The notes under the pieces were generated by a model. The model had not been told where the DNA came from and did not search any database. It was given only the letters and a program-made list of their open reading frames with translations. Below are positions 34,215-44,979 of a stretch of 64,000 nt of DNA, one piece after another. The stretch's first letter is position 1. Each line of letters starts with the position of its first letter. Source of the DNA: Saccharococcus thermophilus (GTDB taxonomy: Bacteria; Bacillota; Bacilli; Bacillales; Anoxybacillaceae); NCBI RefSeq assembly GCF_011761475.1, contig NZ_JAASRS010000001.1, positions 2,666,001 to 2,730,000 of the forward strand, read 5' to 3'. The position numbers and the translations under genes are program-made.

Positions 34215-35392
34215 TCCTCCACCTCTCCCTCTTCTTCCTCGTCCGCCACCAGCTCTAAAAAGAGGCGGACAAGCTCGTCATCCGGTTTATGCCCGCCCGT
34301 TTGACGTTCATAAAAGCGGCGGAACATTTCCTCTAATGATAATTGCTCTTGTTTTACACCGGTGACATGCTCTTCTTTATCTGGGAAAACCGGACGAATA
34401 TGCACAAAACCCGGATGCAGCTTGCGCAGACGGTAAATTTCTTCCATTGTCAGCAGATCGGAAAGGTGGATTTCTAAATCAATCCAACTCGACGCGTCTT
34501 TTCCTTCCTCACACCAGCGATATACTTGCGCAAGCCCGTCCGTCGCCTTCCACCGTACAAGCGGCTTTCCAGAAGAAAGTGGAATTTCCGAAACGATGGC
34601 TTTTTCTCTCGGCTTTACATCGACGATCGTTACCGATTTAGCATAGCCCGCCTCGGAAAAGCTATAGGCAAGCGGGGACCCTGAGTAGCGGGCCGCCGTT
34701 TCCGCCCGCTTCACATCTTGCGGCCGGTGCAAATGGCCGAGCGCAACATATTGCGCTTGCTTTGGCAAGCTCGCAGCCGACACGGTATAAGCGCCGCCAA
34801 CTTCGATCGGACGCTCCGAATCCGATGTGCTTCCTCCCGCCACATAAAGGTGGCTCATGGCGATATTAACCGTCTTTTCCGTAAAAGAAGCAGCCATAGC
34901 GGCAAATAACTGGCGAATTTGCTCATCATACCGATCGCGCAGCGCGGTTTCGGAATGTTCTTTCGACAGCAATTGCGCCAGGCGGGATTCAGACGGATAG
35001 GCAAGCGGAGCAAGCAGCATCGTCTCGTCGCACGCCGGCACGTCAATGCGATAGACGGACGTATCCGGCCAGCCGAGCAAAAAGATATTGTAATCATCGA
35101 GCAATGTCCGCGCCGCGCTAATGCGTTCGGGGTGATCATGGTTGCCGGCGATCACCGCTATCGGGCGTTTTCCTTTGTCGGAAAGGCGAGCAAGGCTTTC
35201 GTAAAACAATTGTTCCGCCGCCGCTGGGGGGTTTACCGAGTCAAACACATCGCCTGCCATTAATATGACATCAATGTTTTCTTTCTCGACGATATCCGCC
35301 AGTTCATCTAAAAACTGCTCCTGCTCCGGCAGCCTGCTTCTTCCTTCCAACGTTCTTCCTAAATGCCAGTCCGCGGTGTGCAAAATGCGCAT
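34211..35392 (-). CDS. sbcD: Exonuclease SbcD, nuclease subunit
   Basis: Mn-dependent nuclease of the SbcCD complex. 393 residues with the phosphoesterase motifs in order: ILHTADWHLGR (5-15), MAGDVFDS (45-52), AVIAGNHDHPERIS (about 79-92) and ALGHLHRPQ (near 220). The C-terminal part binds SbcC. It starts 29 bases after addA. Confidence 0.93.
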   Translation of the reverse strand: MRILHTADWHLGRTLEGRSRLPEQEQFLDELADIVEKENIDVILMAGDVFDSVNPPAAAEQLFYESLARLSDKGKRPIAVIAGNHDHPERISAARTLLDDYNIFLLGWPDTSVYRIDVPACDETMLLAPLAYPSESRLAQLLSKEHSETALRDRYDEQIRQLFAAMAASFTEKTVNIAMSHLYVAGGSTSDSERPIEVGGAYTVSAASLPKQAQYVALGHLHRPQDVKRAETAARYSGSPLAYSFSEAGYAKSVTIVDVKPREKAIVSEIPLSSGKPLVRWKATDGLAQVYRWCEEGKDASSWIDLEIHLSDLLTMEEIYRLRKLHPGFVHIRPVFPDKEEHVTGVKQEQLSLEEMFRRFYERQTGGHKPDDELVRLFLELVADEEEEGEVEE

Positions 35393-35421
35393 CGCTGCCC
35401 CTCCCCTTTTTACAATTTTCT

Positions 35422-38400
35422 TTAAATGGAAAGAAGATGCGATCCATCAAATAAATACAAATAGCATTCATCGACACGCGTGCGCCAAATTTGTTCGACG
35501 GCGCGCCGGTATACTTTCATTTGTGTTTCGTAGCGGGATAAAATTACCTGCTTTGCTTCGCTCCATCCTCCAGCAAAACGGTTGGTGATGGCATCTGTTT
35601 TAAAGTCGATTAAGACAAGCCCTTTTTTATCGGCAAACAGGCAGTCAATTACCCCTTGCACCAGCACCTGTCTTTCTTCCCCAATGCCATCGCCGTATAT
35701 TTCCTTAGCCGGAAGCGCGAAGCTAAACGGCACTTCGCGGTACACTTCGTCTGCGGCACATAAACGCCTGCCGATTTCTGTCGCGAAAAACGCGACAACG
35801 CTGGAAACATCAATCGCTTCCGCCTGTTCGTGCGTCAAAAGTTCCATCCGCACAAGCTTGGCGATTTGCTCACGGACGGACGCTTCGGTAATCGGTGCTG
35901 TTACATCGATGTGCTGCATGACAACATGCATCGCCGTCCCTTTTTCTGCCGGTGTCAATTTTTTCTCCTGCATAAACAGCGGACGTTCAAAAATCGGCGA
36001 ATAAGCGCGCTGAAGCAGCATGCGATCCGCGTTTTCCCCGAAAATATCGCGCTGCCGCTTTAACTCCGATACCGTTTGCTTGGCGCGCACGGCCGTTTCT
36101 TTTTCATACACGTATTGCCAAGAAAGAAGGCGGTTGACTTCCTCTTTCCGTTCCCCCATGTTCGGGACAGGCTCTCCTTTTTTCAACGCAGACATTATTT
36201 GTTCATTTATCTGTTCCGCTTCCGCATTTTCATCGTTTAACTGGCTCGCCGGAATGACTTCCATATGCCAGACGGATGGGTGGGAAGCAATTTTTTCGCA
36301 TACACCAGACACATCCGTCAGCCGCTTTCCATCGCGATGACGAATAAGCGCTCTTCCAATCCAGTCTAAATAACAGCGAGCAGATGCGCGGACATCATCA
36401 GGCAAGAGCCACTCTTCTTCTGTTGCTATACTTTTCCATTTTTCTATTTCTTTTTTTGCGTCTTTTACTGCTGCGACTAAATACAATTTTTCTTTCGCCC
36501 TTGTTAACGCCACATATAAAATCCGCATTTCTTCCGCCAAAAAGTCAAGCCGTTTTTTCTCCCGGATCGCCATTTGCGGCAATGTCGGATAGCTAATGCG
36601 CAGCTTCGGATCCACAAAACGCGAGGCAAAGCCAAGCTCTTTATCGAGCAAATACGGCCCATGTAAATCCCGTGTATGAAACGGGCGGGCCAGCCCTGCC
36701 ACAAACACGATCGGAAACTCAAGACCTTTGCTGCTATGGATCGTCATCATTCGCACGACATCTTCTTGTTCGCCAAGGGTGCGTGCCGCGCCCAGATCGT
36801 CCCCGCGGTCTTGCAGGCGCTCGATGAACCGCAAAAAGCGGAACAATCCACGAAATGACGTCGTCTCATATTGACGGGCGCGGTCGTAAAGGGCGCGCAA
36901 ATTCGCCTGCCGCTGTTTCCCCCCGGGCAAGGCGCCGACAAAATCGTAAAACTGCGTATCCCGATACAGCTGCCAAATCACATCGGCCAACGAACGCTGC
37001 CGCGCCATCGTCCGCCACTGCTTTAACTGTTCGACAAACGTGCGCACCTTTTCCTGCAGCATCTCTTCTTCCACACTTTCTGCCGGTTTATGCAAAAAAG
37101 ACTTCATTGCTTCATAAAACGTCCCTTTTTTATCGCCAATGCGAATCAGCGCTAATTCATTTTCATTCAAACCGACAAGCGGCGAACGCAGCACGGCGGC
37201 AAGCGGTATATCTTGGTACGGATTATCGATCACTTTTAACAGAGATAGCATGATCGATATTTCTGTTGCTTGAAAATAGCCGGAAGATAAGTCCGCATAC
37301 ACCGGAATGCCTTGCGCACGAAATTGTTCGATGATTTGCGGCGCGTTTGTCATCGAACGGAGCAAAATGACAATATCCCGATACATCGCGCGGCGCATTT
37401 GTTTGGTGTTGCGGTCATACACATAAAACGGTTTAGAAACAATTTCTTTTATTTTTTTCGCCATCACACGCGCTTCCAGCTCCGACAGCGCCAGATCGCT
37501 GGCATTGAGTTCTTCCGTTTCTTCCCCATCCGTGCTGTTTCGGTCTACGATGATGAATTCTGGAACCGCCTGTTCATAATCAGGATAATCGGTAGCTCCA
37601 TATTTCAATTGCGCCGCTTCGTCATAATCCATCTCGCCTACCGCTTCATCCATGATTTGTTGAAAAATAAAGTTCGTTCCATGCAGCACTTCGGCACGGC
37701 TGCGAAAATTATTCGCTAAGTCGATTTTCAGCCCAGCTTGACTGCCATCTGCCGTAAACCGTTTATATTTGCTTAAAAATAACATTGGTTCCGCCAAACG
37801 GAAACGGTAAATCGACTGCTTGACGTCGCCGACCATAAATAGATTTCCAGTGCGTTCACTTCCTTTTTTGACCAGCTGCAAGATGGCCTCCTGCACCATA
37901 TTCGTATCTTGATACTCATCCACAAGCACTTCGGCAAACTGCACGCGGTAATCTAAAGCCGCGTCGGAAGGAAGCCACTGTCCATCTGGGGAGTCGGGAT
38001 GGCGTAAAATTTGCAAACAATAATGTTCCAAATCGGAAAAATCGACAATCCCCTTTTCCCGCTTATATGCTTGGAACATTTCCGCAAAACGCTTGACCAA
38101 CCGCACGATCGTTTCCACAATCGGCTTCATCTCGCGCATATGCCGAAGCCATGTGGCCGGACGAAGGGAAAAGACGTTGTCGCGCAGCGACTCCAGTTTC
38201 TTTTTCGCCTGTTCGCGCAATGATTTTGCTTCCTCGATCAATTGCGGATCGTACTCGTTGCCGCGGCACGAATTCAACCGCGATAACGACAAAGCCTGAA
38301 GCGCTTCGTACAGCCCGTCCCATGACTGCTCTAACAATGTTTCTAAATGACGAATCAACTGCAAATCACTACGATAATTTTCCGCGTACGGCAGCGGCCC

Positions 38401-39156
38401 CCCCGGCAAGTTCGCCAACTGGAGCGCCCTTGTAATGAGCCGCTTTGCCGCTGACAGCTCCATCGTTACATATTTTTTAAAATAAGAATAATATGGGAGC
38501 TCTGTCACCGATGCATTTTCCCCGATGTCATACATGGCAACCAGCTGGTCGAGCCAATGATGTGGTTCCGGATGCGAGCGGGAAAATTCATAGATGGCTA
38601 GAATCATTTCCTGTAGCTCGGCATCGCTCCGGTCTCCTGTATAGCGGTCTACCACATCGAAAAACAGCTCATTATCGGTCTTGCCGTACTCTTCCTCAAG
38701 CAGCTCTTCCATCACTTCCTCTTTCAGCAATTCGATTTCCGTATCATCGGCAATGCGGAATACCGGATCTAAATCAATGAAATAGTAATATTTGCGAATC
38801 ACGTCCAGACAGAAAGAGTGGATCGTCGAAATCGAAGCGCGGTTCAATAAGCTAAGCTGCCGCCGCAAATGGAGCGAGCTTGGCTGTTTCTCCAGTTCGC
38901 GTTCAAGCGCTTCAGCAATTCTTGCTTTCATTTCTGCCGCCGCCGCGTTTGTAAATGTAACAACAAGCAGCCGGTCTACATCGATCGGATCTTCTTCCGC
39001 CGTTATTTTTTGGATGATCCGTTCGACAAGCACGGCGGTCTTTCCAGATCCCGCCGCTGCCGCGACGAGAATGTCCTGTCCGTCGGCGGCAATCGCCTTC
39101 CACTGTTCATCGGTCCAACGGCTTCCTGCCGGCTTCGGGCGAAACGTGACGTTCAT
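35422..39156 (-). CDS. addA: ATP-dependent helicase/nuclease subunit A
   Basis: Helicase and one nuclease of the AddAB enzyme, which processes double-strand breaks for homologous recombination (the RecBCD counterpart of Firmicutes). 1,244 residues: helicase motif I VAAAAGSGKTAVL near 32-44, motif II LVDEYQDTN, GDVKQSIYRFRLAEP, motif VI-type VALTRAKEKLYL, and the C-terminal nuclease motif LIDFKTDAI. It starts one base after the addB stop with AAGGGAAGGA as ribosome binding site, so the two are coupled. Confidence 0.94.
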   Translation of the reverse strand: MNVTFRPKPAGSRWTDEQWKAIAADGQDILVAAAAGSGKTAVLVERIIQKITAEEDPIDVDRLLVVTFTNAAAAEMKARIAEALERELEKQPSSLHLRRQLSLLNRASISTIHSFCLDVIRKYYYFIDLDPVFRIADDTEIELLKEEVMEELLEEEYGKTDNELFFDVVDRYTGDRSDAELQEMILAIYEFSRSHPEPHHWLDQLVAMYDIGENASVTELPYYSYFKKYVTMELSAAKRLITRALQLANLPGGPLPYAENYRSDLQLIRHLETLLEQSWDGLYEALQALSLSRLNSCRGNEYDPQLIEEAKSLREQAKKKLESLRDNVFSLRPATWLRHMREMKPIVETIVRLVKRFAEMFQAYKREKGIVDFSDLEHYCLQILRHPDSPDGQWLPSDAALDYRVQFAEVLVDEYQDTNMVQEAILQLVKKGSERTGNLFMVGDVKQSIYRFRLAEPMLFLSKYKRFTADGSQAGLKIDLANNFRSRAEVLHGTNFIFQQIMDEAVGEMDYDEAAQLKYGATDYPDYEQAVPEFIIVDRNSTDGEETEELNASDLALSELEARVMAKKIKEIVSKPFYVYDRNTKQMRRAMYRDIVILLRSMTNAPQIIEQFRAQGIPVYADLSSGYFQATEISIMLSLLKVIDNPYQDIPLAAVLRSPLVGLNENELALIRIGDKKGTFYEAMKSFLHKPAESVEEEMLQEKVRTFVEQLKQWRTMARQRSLADVIWQLYRDTQFYDFVGALPGGKQRQANLRALYDRARQYETTSFRGLFRFLRFIERLQDRGDDLGAARTLGEQEDVVRMMTIHSSKGLEFPIVFVAGLARPFHTRDLHGPYLLDKELGFASRFVDPKLRISYPTLPQMAIREKKRLDFLAEEMRILYVALTRAKEKLYLVAAVKDAKKEIEKWKSIATEEEWLLPDDVRASARCYLDWIGRALIRHRDGKRLTDVSGVCEKIASHPSVWHMEVIPASQLNDENAEAEQINEQIMSALKKGEPVPNMGERKEEVNRLLSWQYVYEKETAVRAKQTVSELKRQRDIFGENADRMLLQRAYSPIFERPLFMQEKKLTPAEKGTAMHVVMQHIDVTAPITEASVREQIAKLVRMELLTHEQAEAIDVSSVVAFFATEIGRRLCAADEVYREVPFSFALPAKEIYGDGIGEERQVLVQGVIDCLFADKKGLVLIDFKTDAITNRFAGGWSEAKQVILSRYETQMKVYRRAVEQIWRTRVDECYLYLFDGSHLLSI

Positions 39157-39157
39157 T

Positions 39158-42100
39158 TCAGTCCTTCCCTTCCGATAATTTTTTCATGATCGCTTGATGG
39201 TCTTGTGGCGTTAACAGCCGGTAATGATTGCCCAGGAACGATTCGTCAAACTGGCAAACTGACTTAAACGAGCAAAATTCGCAAGGAGTTTGTTCCTTTA
39301 GCTTGTACGGGGCGATGTCAACGACCCCGTCGACAATTTGAACGCCGATCATTTGGAACAGCTGGCGAATATGTCGGCGCAAATAGGCGAAATCCGTTTC
39401 GCTGACAACCGATGATTTGGAATGAATCGCACCTTTTTTTGTAATTTGCGCAGGAACGACGAGTGACCATTTCCCTACTTCGATTTGCATATCCATTAAG
39501 CGGATGGCCTCCACATCTTCCAGCAACAGGCCGCGCATTTTAAACTGCTCGAGTAGCTTTTTCTCAATTTCTTTTTCATCTTGAAGAAATTGATTGCTTT
39601 TTATCATCGGATTGTGCACATGGAAATAAAGAATGCCAGCAGGGAAAGCTTCTTGGCCGACTAGCTGTTCCGCATACGTAAGCACAATATCCAGGTAGGT
39701 AAGCATCTGCAAGGCAAGACCATAGTATACTTCTGTTAAATCAAGCGTTTTGGCGCTAGATTTATAGTCAATCACGCGCAATAAAACCCCTCTTGAACTT
39801 TCCGCCTTATCGACGCGGTCGATTCGTCCGACCAGCTCCATTACGGTGCCATCGGGAAGCCGGAACGCCAGCGGCGGAAGCACCCCATTAGGGCCAAACT
39901 CAAGCTCGAGGCCGACCGGCACGAAGCCGCTTGCCCTAGCGTGTTCGCTTAGCACATGCGCCGTTCTGGCAATGACATTTTTCAGCTTTCTTTTCACATA
40001 GTAGTAGCGATTCGAACTGAATAATACTTGTTGCTGAATGAGCGGCGCGATTTGCTCCACCGCTTCTGTGGACAACTGTTCACATTGCTGTTTGGATAAA
40101 TGGCGCCAATCGCTGTTTGCTTCGCGCAGACGATCAGATATCATTTTCAGCGCAGAATGGAACAGCTGGCCGATGTCAGGAGCTTCAAGCCGGAAAATGG
40201 TTCGCTCCTTCAAGCGCAAACCATGGGAAGCAAAATGGGAAAACGGGCATTTTTGAAATTGTTCCATGCGCGATACGCTCGCCTGAATTTTTTTGCCATA
40301 CAGCCGCTTACTGATTTCTTTTTTCAACGGGGCCGTTTCATTTGTATAAAATAATCCGGAAACCGCTTTTTGCACCTGCTTGCTCCAGTTTGGGTGGCTG
40401 ATGAAGAAGTTGTATACGTCCCACCATAGCGGAGCGATCGAATAATTCCGCTTCCATGCCTGAAGCTGCGCGACGAGATAAGTTTGCGTCGCGCGTGGCG
40501 CGGTCACAAACGATGCTTGTTCCGTAAGCGCTGCATCGAGCGGATCGTTTCCGCATACACGCTTTTGCAAATGTGGAAATAAATCAGCCAGTTGTTTGAT
40601 GACGATCGAAGGCGGAAGCGCTTTTCCTTCTTCATTGGCAAGCGGATAAGTAACATATAGGCGTTCGCTTGGGCACGTTAATGCCAAATAGATGAAAAAA
40701 GGTTCATAAAATAATTGCTCTCGTCCTCCCGGAGCCACTTTCGCTCCTAACTCATGCAATAGTTGTCGTTCCGCTTCAGCGATTAATCCATCTTCTTTTG
40801 CTTTGGCCGGAATCACCCCGTCATTGACCCCGATCACAAATGCACATTTGATATCGATCAAGCGTGAACGGTCGAACTGCGCGATAATCACCTGATCCAT
40901 TGCCGGCGGCACAAGCGCAAATTCAAGACGGTCGAGCCCGGTTTCGATAATTTTGGCAAACTCCGTAACAGGCAGCGCTTCACTGCCTAGCATCTCCACA
41001 TACTGGTTGAGCAAATCGATGACCGCGTTCCATACTTGTTCATGATGCCTTGCTTCGACAAGCTTTCCCTGCTCCTCCGCTTCTTTGCTCATGTTCTCTA
41101 GCTTTTTAGGAATTTGCAATTCTTCTAAAAATAGATAAACCGCTTCACAAAGACCTCGTCCATCTTTTGCCCGGCGCATGCGGCGTTCTAACCGCAGAAG
41201 CGGAGATGTCACCATCTCGCGCCATTGATTCAGCGTTTCTTCATATTGCTTCTCTTCGTCCGTCTGCGGGATCGCTAATCCTTCCAATGCCTGATAGCGG
41301 CGGTATGTCCACCGTTCGCCGTTCGTCCATTTGTCCCCTTTCACACCGTACGCAAGCACGTAATTTTCCAGCTTGTCCATCGCTTCGCGCAGCGCGGCTA
41401 CATCCTCTCCGACCGGAAACAGCAAATCCGTCTTAATCGCGCGAAACACTGCTTCATAACGCCACCGCGAAGCAATGATTTCCATGCTCGCCCGCAATAA
41501 TTCAATCAATGGGTGATGGTGCATTGGTTCTTTTTCGTCCATAAAATATGGAATATGAAAATCGGAAAAAATCGTTTTGATAAAATCACGATATGCTTCC
41601 GTATTGCGGACGATCACGGCGATATCGCAATAACGGTAGCCTTTGTCGCGGACAAGATGGACGATTTCACGCGCAATCGCCTCGATTTCCGCACGGCGGT
41701 TTGCCGCTTCATACACGCAAATCGCGTCAGCCTTTTCTGAATAGACAACAGCAGGACGATCATGATAATGCGCTTCGAGATGGGCAAGCGCCGCTTCTTG
41801 ATGACGTCTATTTTCTCCTAGCATCACCGGCTCTTCGATCGCAATCCCATTTAGTAGCGCTATTTCACGGAGATCATGATATGTTTTTGCCGTCAAATAA
41901 AACAGATGCAATTCATTTGGCAACCGTTCGTCATAAGGGGCATCCACCGTTAACGAAACAGTGACGCGGCGGCAATGAATCAACAGCTGCTCAAGCACCA
42001 TATACTCCTGTGGAGTAAATTGATGAAACCCGTCCACATAAATCTCGGCGTCGCGTAGGTAGCGCGATTGTGGAATTTTTTCCGCAAGCAGCCGCAAATA

Positions 42101-42658
42101 GTCTTCCGAATCGATATAGTGATTGGCTAAACTTTTTTCCAGTTCCTCATAAATCATCGATATATCGTTTAACTTATCCGCCAGCACTTTTTCAGCGGGC
42201 TTTCCCCGATGTTCCTCCAGCTCTTGTGCATGTTGGCGAAGCTGCTGTGGAGTAAGGCAGTACCGTTTACACTCCGTAATCATGTCGTAAAGCTGTTGAA
42301 TAAATCCTGTTTTATCAACCGCTCTCCCAAATAATTGCAATTGCTGCTTACGATGTTCGACAATTTTGCGGATCATCATCTGCATGCCGACATCGCTAAT
42401 ATGATATCGGCTTATTCCGCCCGTTTCCTGCAAAATCCGCCACGCCAGCCGTGTAAAACTAAATACTTGCGCTCGGATCATTCCACCAAGCCCAGGTGTA
42501 TGTATAAACGCGTATTCGGATTGAAACGTCATTTGTTCCGGAACAAGATAAATAATCGGGTTCCCTTTCGGTTCTTCTTGCAATTTGCGGCGAATTTCAT
42601 TTAAGCACGTTGCCGTTTTTCCGCTTCCTGATCTTCCTAGCAGAAATCGAAGCGACAT
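39158..42658 (-). CDS. addB: ATP-dependent nuclease subunit B
   Basis: Second nuclease and scaffold of AddAB. From ATG 42658 (GAAGGTGA upstream) the product has 1,166 residues: a Walker A-like LGRSGSGKTATC at the N-terminus, degenerate helicase domains, and a C-terminal nuclease domain with VIDYKSSAKT. The four cysteines of the iron-sulfur cluster are visible: one in FQKCPFSHF and three in CEFCSFKSVC near the end. An upstream in-frame start seven codons earlier lacks a suitable ribosome binding site. The gene order addB-addA-sbcD-sbcC is that of B. subtilis. Confidence 0.93.
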   Translation of the reverse strand: MSLRFLLGRSGSGKTATCLNEIRRKLQEEPKGNPIIYLVPEQMTFQSEYAFIHTPGLGGMIRAQVFSFTRLAWRILQETGGISRYHISDVGMQMMIRKIVEHRKQQLQLFGRAVDKTGFIQQLYDMITECKRYCLTPQQLRQHAQELEEHRGKPAEKVLADKLNDISMIYEELEKSLANHYIDSEDYLRLLAEKIPQSRYLRDAEIYVDGFHQFTPQEYMVLEQLLIHCRRVTVSLTVDAPYDERLPNELHLFYLTAKTYHDLREIALLNGIAIEEPVMLGENRRHQEAALAHLEAHYHDRPAVVYSEKADAICVYEAANRRAEIEAIAREIVHLVRDKGYRYCDIAVIVRNTEAYRDFIKTIFSDFHIPYFMDEKEPMHHHPLIELLRASMEIIASRWRYEAVFRAIKTDLLFPVGEDVAALREAMDKLENYVLAYGVKGDKWTNGERWTYRRYQALEGLAIPQTDEEKQYEETLNQWREMVTSPLLRLERRMRRAKDGRGLCEAVYLFLEELQIPKKLENMSKEAEEQGKLVEARHHEQVWNAVIDLLNQYVEMLGSEALPVTEFAKIIETGLDRLEFALVPPAMDQVIIAQFDRSRLIDIKCAFVIGVNDGVIPAKAKEDGLIAEAERQLLHELGAKVAPGGREQLFYEPFFIYLALTCPSERLYVTYPLANEEGKALPPSIVIKQLADLFPHLQKRVCGNDPLDAALTEQASFVTAPRATQTYLVAQLQAWKRNYSIAPLWWDVYNFFISHPNWSKQVQKAVSGLFYTNETAPLKKEISKRLYGKKIQASVSRMEQFQKCPFSHFASHGLRLKERTIFRLEAPDIGQLFHSALKMISDRLREANSDWRHLSKQQCEQLSTEAVEQIAPLIQQQVLFSSNRYYYVKRKLKNVIARTAHVLSEHARASGFVPVGLELEFGPNGVLPPLAFRLPDGTVMELVGRIDRVDKAESSRGVLLRVIDYKSSAKTLDLTEVYYGLALQMLTYLDIVLTYAEQLVGQEAFPAGILYFHVHNPMIKSNQFLQDEKEIEKKLLEQFKMRGLLLEDVEAIRLMDMQIEVGKWSLVVPAQITKKGAIHSKSSVVSETDFAYLRRHIRQLFQMIGVQIVDGVVDIAPYKLKEQTPCEFCSFKSVCQFDESFLGNHYRLLTPQDHQAIMKKLSEGKD

Positions 42659-42974
42659 AGTATCACCTTCATTTTCCATTATTCCCTTTATTTTAGCACA
42701 TATGTTCGTGTTTAGGAAGAAAAAAGTTCGCTTCCCTCTCCATTCCTACGCAACCAGTGTAAAAGGAATGCGATGCCAACGCAATACGTGTTATTTTCCA
42801 GTTTTCGAAAGAAAAAGGTATCCACGTGCAGTTTGCATCGCTGAATACCTTTTCTTTCCATCGATATGAAAATAACATAGCAAACCCGTCTAGCCTATCT
42901 ACGTTCCCATCAATGCAAGAAATTTCTTCGTTTTCCATTCTACTTAGGCGCAATCATCCTCTTTCCCGCAACAG
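42659..42974. other. Intergenic region between addB and the signal peptidase gene
   Basis: About 316 bases holding the addB leader and the terminator of the yhjE-signal peptidase unit. An open frame on the minus strand across most of it runs through the hairpin and is not convincing. Confidence 0.4.
42807..42858 (-). terminator. Terminator of the TVP38-signal peptidase unit
   Basis: GAAAGAAAAAGGTATCC (42807-42823) pairs with GAATACCTTTTCTTTC (42843-42858) with small mismatches; T-rich sequence follows on the minus strand. Confidence 0.6.
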
Positions 42975-43538
42975 TTAAAACCGGACGGCGAACTGCCGCA
43001 CAGGCCAATAGCGTAAATCTACTTTCCCTACCACCTGACTGATTTTGACAAATCCAAAATGACGGCTATCCCAGCTGCTTAGCCGATTATCGCCAAGAAC
43101 AAAAATACATCCTTCTGGCACCCTTTTTTTCCCTGTTAGTTCCTCTAACGTAAAATCGCCCGTCAGCTTTCCGTCAATCAACTTTTGCTTATACGGCCGC
43201 AAATATGGTTCATTGACTTTTCTTCCGTTAATGTACAGCACATCGTTTTTATATTCGATTTGATCGCCAGGAAGCCCGATGACGCGTTTGACGTAATCTT
43301 CTTTTTTATTGGCATGAAAGACGATCACATCAAATCGATGAATATGCCCGATTTGATAACTTAGTTTGTTGACAATGAGCAAATTTCCTTCCTGCAAGGT
43401 CGGCATCATCGATTTCCCCTCCACCATATAATTGGTGAAGCAGAAAAACCGAATGAAAACGACCGTAAACACTCCGGCAAAAAGAGCCAGCCTGCGCCAC
43501 CATTTTTCGTTTTTCTTCATCTTTCCATCACCCGTCAT
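42975..43538 (-). CDS. sipV: Type I signal peptidase (SipV-like)
   Basis: Removes signal peptides from exported proteins on the outer face of the membrane. 187 residues: one N-terminal membrane anchor (about 17-35), the catalytic Ser43 in EGKSMMPTL, Lys84 in DYVKRVIGLPGD, and box E GDNRLSSWDSRHFG. The ATG at 43538 overlaps the stop of the upstream TVP38 gene (ATGA) and has GGGAG seven bases ahead; an in-frame ATG six codons later is possible. The symbol follows the B. subtilis location near addB and yhjE and could be replaced by another Sip name. Confidence 0.85.
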   Translation of the reverse strand: MTGDGKMKKNEKWWRRLALFAGVFTVVFIRFFCFTNYMVEGKSMMPTLQEGNLLIVNKLSYQIGHIHRFDVIVFHANKKEDYVKRVIGLPGDQIEYKNDVLYINGRKVNEPYLRPYKQKLIDGKLTGDFTLEELTGKKRVPEGCIFVLGDNRLSSWDSRHFGFVKISQVVGKVDLRYWPVRQFAVRF

Positions 43539-44158
43539 TCCGCGTCTCCCTCATTAAGCTGTTTCTCGGTAAGCGAAAACCTCGACTCCACCCTTTTTCC
43601 GGCATACCATAACAATATAATGACGACGGCAATCGCAACCGTGCGAAGCGGCTGTTTCACGAGCGCCACAATATCATATCCAATAAAGCTGATCGTAAAA
43701 ATCATAACCATTTTTCCTAATAATACGGCCAAAATAAACTGCTGCCTACTGATTCTCGACAGCCCCGCAACAATGTTTACCACAGCTGACGGAGTAAAGG
43801 GAAAGCAATATAACAAAAACACAGGCCCAAAACCATGTCTTTCTATCCAATGCATAAACTGTTTAACTTTGCGATGGCGGCTGACAAAACGGAAAAAACG
43901 TTTCTGCCCGATTTTTCGCGTCAGCCAAAAAACGAGAATCGAACCGAGGCAGGCGCCAGTCCAAGAAATCAAAAACCCCTTCCATAAGCCAAATGCAGCC
44001 GCATTAGCCATCACAAACACGAACATTGGCAAGATGGGAAAAAATGATTCCAACAATGTTGCCGCAATCCCTGGAAGCATCCCAAAGGATCGGTATTGTT
44101 CTAGCACCGATAGCACGTTTTCTAGAGTAAACCATTGTTTTATTGTCTCGATGTCCAT
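43535..44158 (-). CDS. TVP38/TMEM64 (DedA-like) family membrane protein, YhjE-like
   Basis: A 207-residue membrane protein with about five hydrophobic segments. GFLISWTGACLGSILVFWLTR and the Gly/Pro-containing FGPVFLLYCFPFTPSAVVNI are the SNARE-associated/VTT domain features; such proteins are linked to lipid scrambling or transport, but the role here is unknown. It overlaps the signal peptidase gene by four bases. Confidence 0.8.
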   Translation of the reverse strand: MDIETIKQWFTLENVLSVLEQYRSFGMLPGIAATLLESFFPILPMFVFVMANAAAFGLWKGFLISWTGACLGSILVFWLTRKIGQKRFFRFVSRHRKVKQFMHWIERHGFGPVFLLYCFPFTPSAVVNIVAGLSRISRQQFILAVLLGKMVMIFTISFIGYDIVALVKQPLRTVAIAVVIILLWYAGKRVESRFSLTEKQLNEGDAE

Positions 44159-44348
44159 GTATACTCCCCATTCAAATTCCTGATGTTTATATATTTATTT
44201 TACACACTTCTACAGGGAATTTGAACTAATCTTTACAATGATAATGATTGGAATATTTTAATTATTAGCGCATAGCACGTTCATTGTCTTCTGTTTCGGG
44301 CGCGGGAAAAGCGATTGGTCTAAGGCTTGTATCGTTTATAGCGATGAT

Positions 44349-44891
44349 TCATTGCTGCTGCCAATCTTTCGAGCGATTCATGCGAAATACATATTGCAAT
44401 TTGCGTTCCCTTGCCTCCATACGCTCCGACAGCTTCGTTCTCAGCTGGGCGGTTCGATAGAGCTGATTGACAAAGGAATGATAGGAAACATCCAGCAACA
44501 TGCTTTTTTCATTGGTAAAATAAACGATGGTCTGATCGTGTTTGGTAGGCTCATATTTATATACGTGAATGTGTGACAGCCAAGCGCAGCGGGAATCATT
44601 TGGGGAAATGGTCGGGAATACGTAAATTTCGTTGAGTGGTTCAATCGCGATGGGAGCTTTATGGGTGATGCCGATCACAGCTTTCGTCCCTTCTTTGCGG
44701 CCACGAAAACTGCAGCCATAGTAATCGCAGCTACGTTTAATAATATCGATCGGCCTCAATTTCACGATATACTCTCCGTCTTCCTCGATCACCTTCGCAT
44801 AGGAATCACCGTGTGAGTGATGCGGCAAAATCGCCATTGTATAACGGCTAATAATAAATTTATCGAGGACGACAAACTCATTTACCTTCAT
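44349..44891 (-). CDS. comK: Competence transcription factor ComK
   Basis: Master activator of DNA-uptake genes. The 180-residue protein matches ComK along its length: RYTMAILPHHSHGDSYAKVI, KRSCDYYGCSFRGRKEGTK, CAWLSHIHVY and a basic C-terminal tail with SERMEARERKLQYVF. It is slightly shorter than the B. subtilis protein (192 residues) but has no internal break. Ribosome binding site GAGAGGGGAG. A near-perfect ComK half-box lies about 90 bases upstream, in agreement with autoactivation. Confidence 0.9.
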   Translation of the reverse strand: MKVNEFVVLDKFIISRYTMAILPHHSHGDSYAKVIEEDGEYIVKLRPIDIIKRSCDYYGCSFRGRKEGTKAVIGITHKAPIAIEPLNEIYVFPTISPNDSRCAWLSHIHVYKYEPTKHDQTIVYFTNEKSMLLDVSYHSFVNQLYRTAQLRTKLSERMEARERKLQYVFRMNRSKDWQQQ

Positions 44892-44979
44892 TCTACTTTC
44901 TCCCCTCTCTTATTACTACATTGTATCCGATTCCATCATACCATTAATAGTTATATTTTTCTATATTTTCAAGAATTGT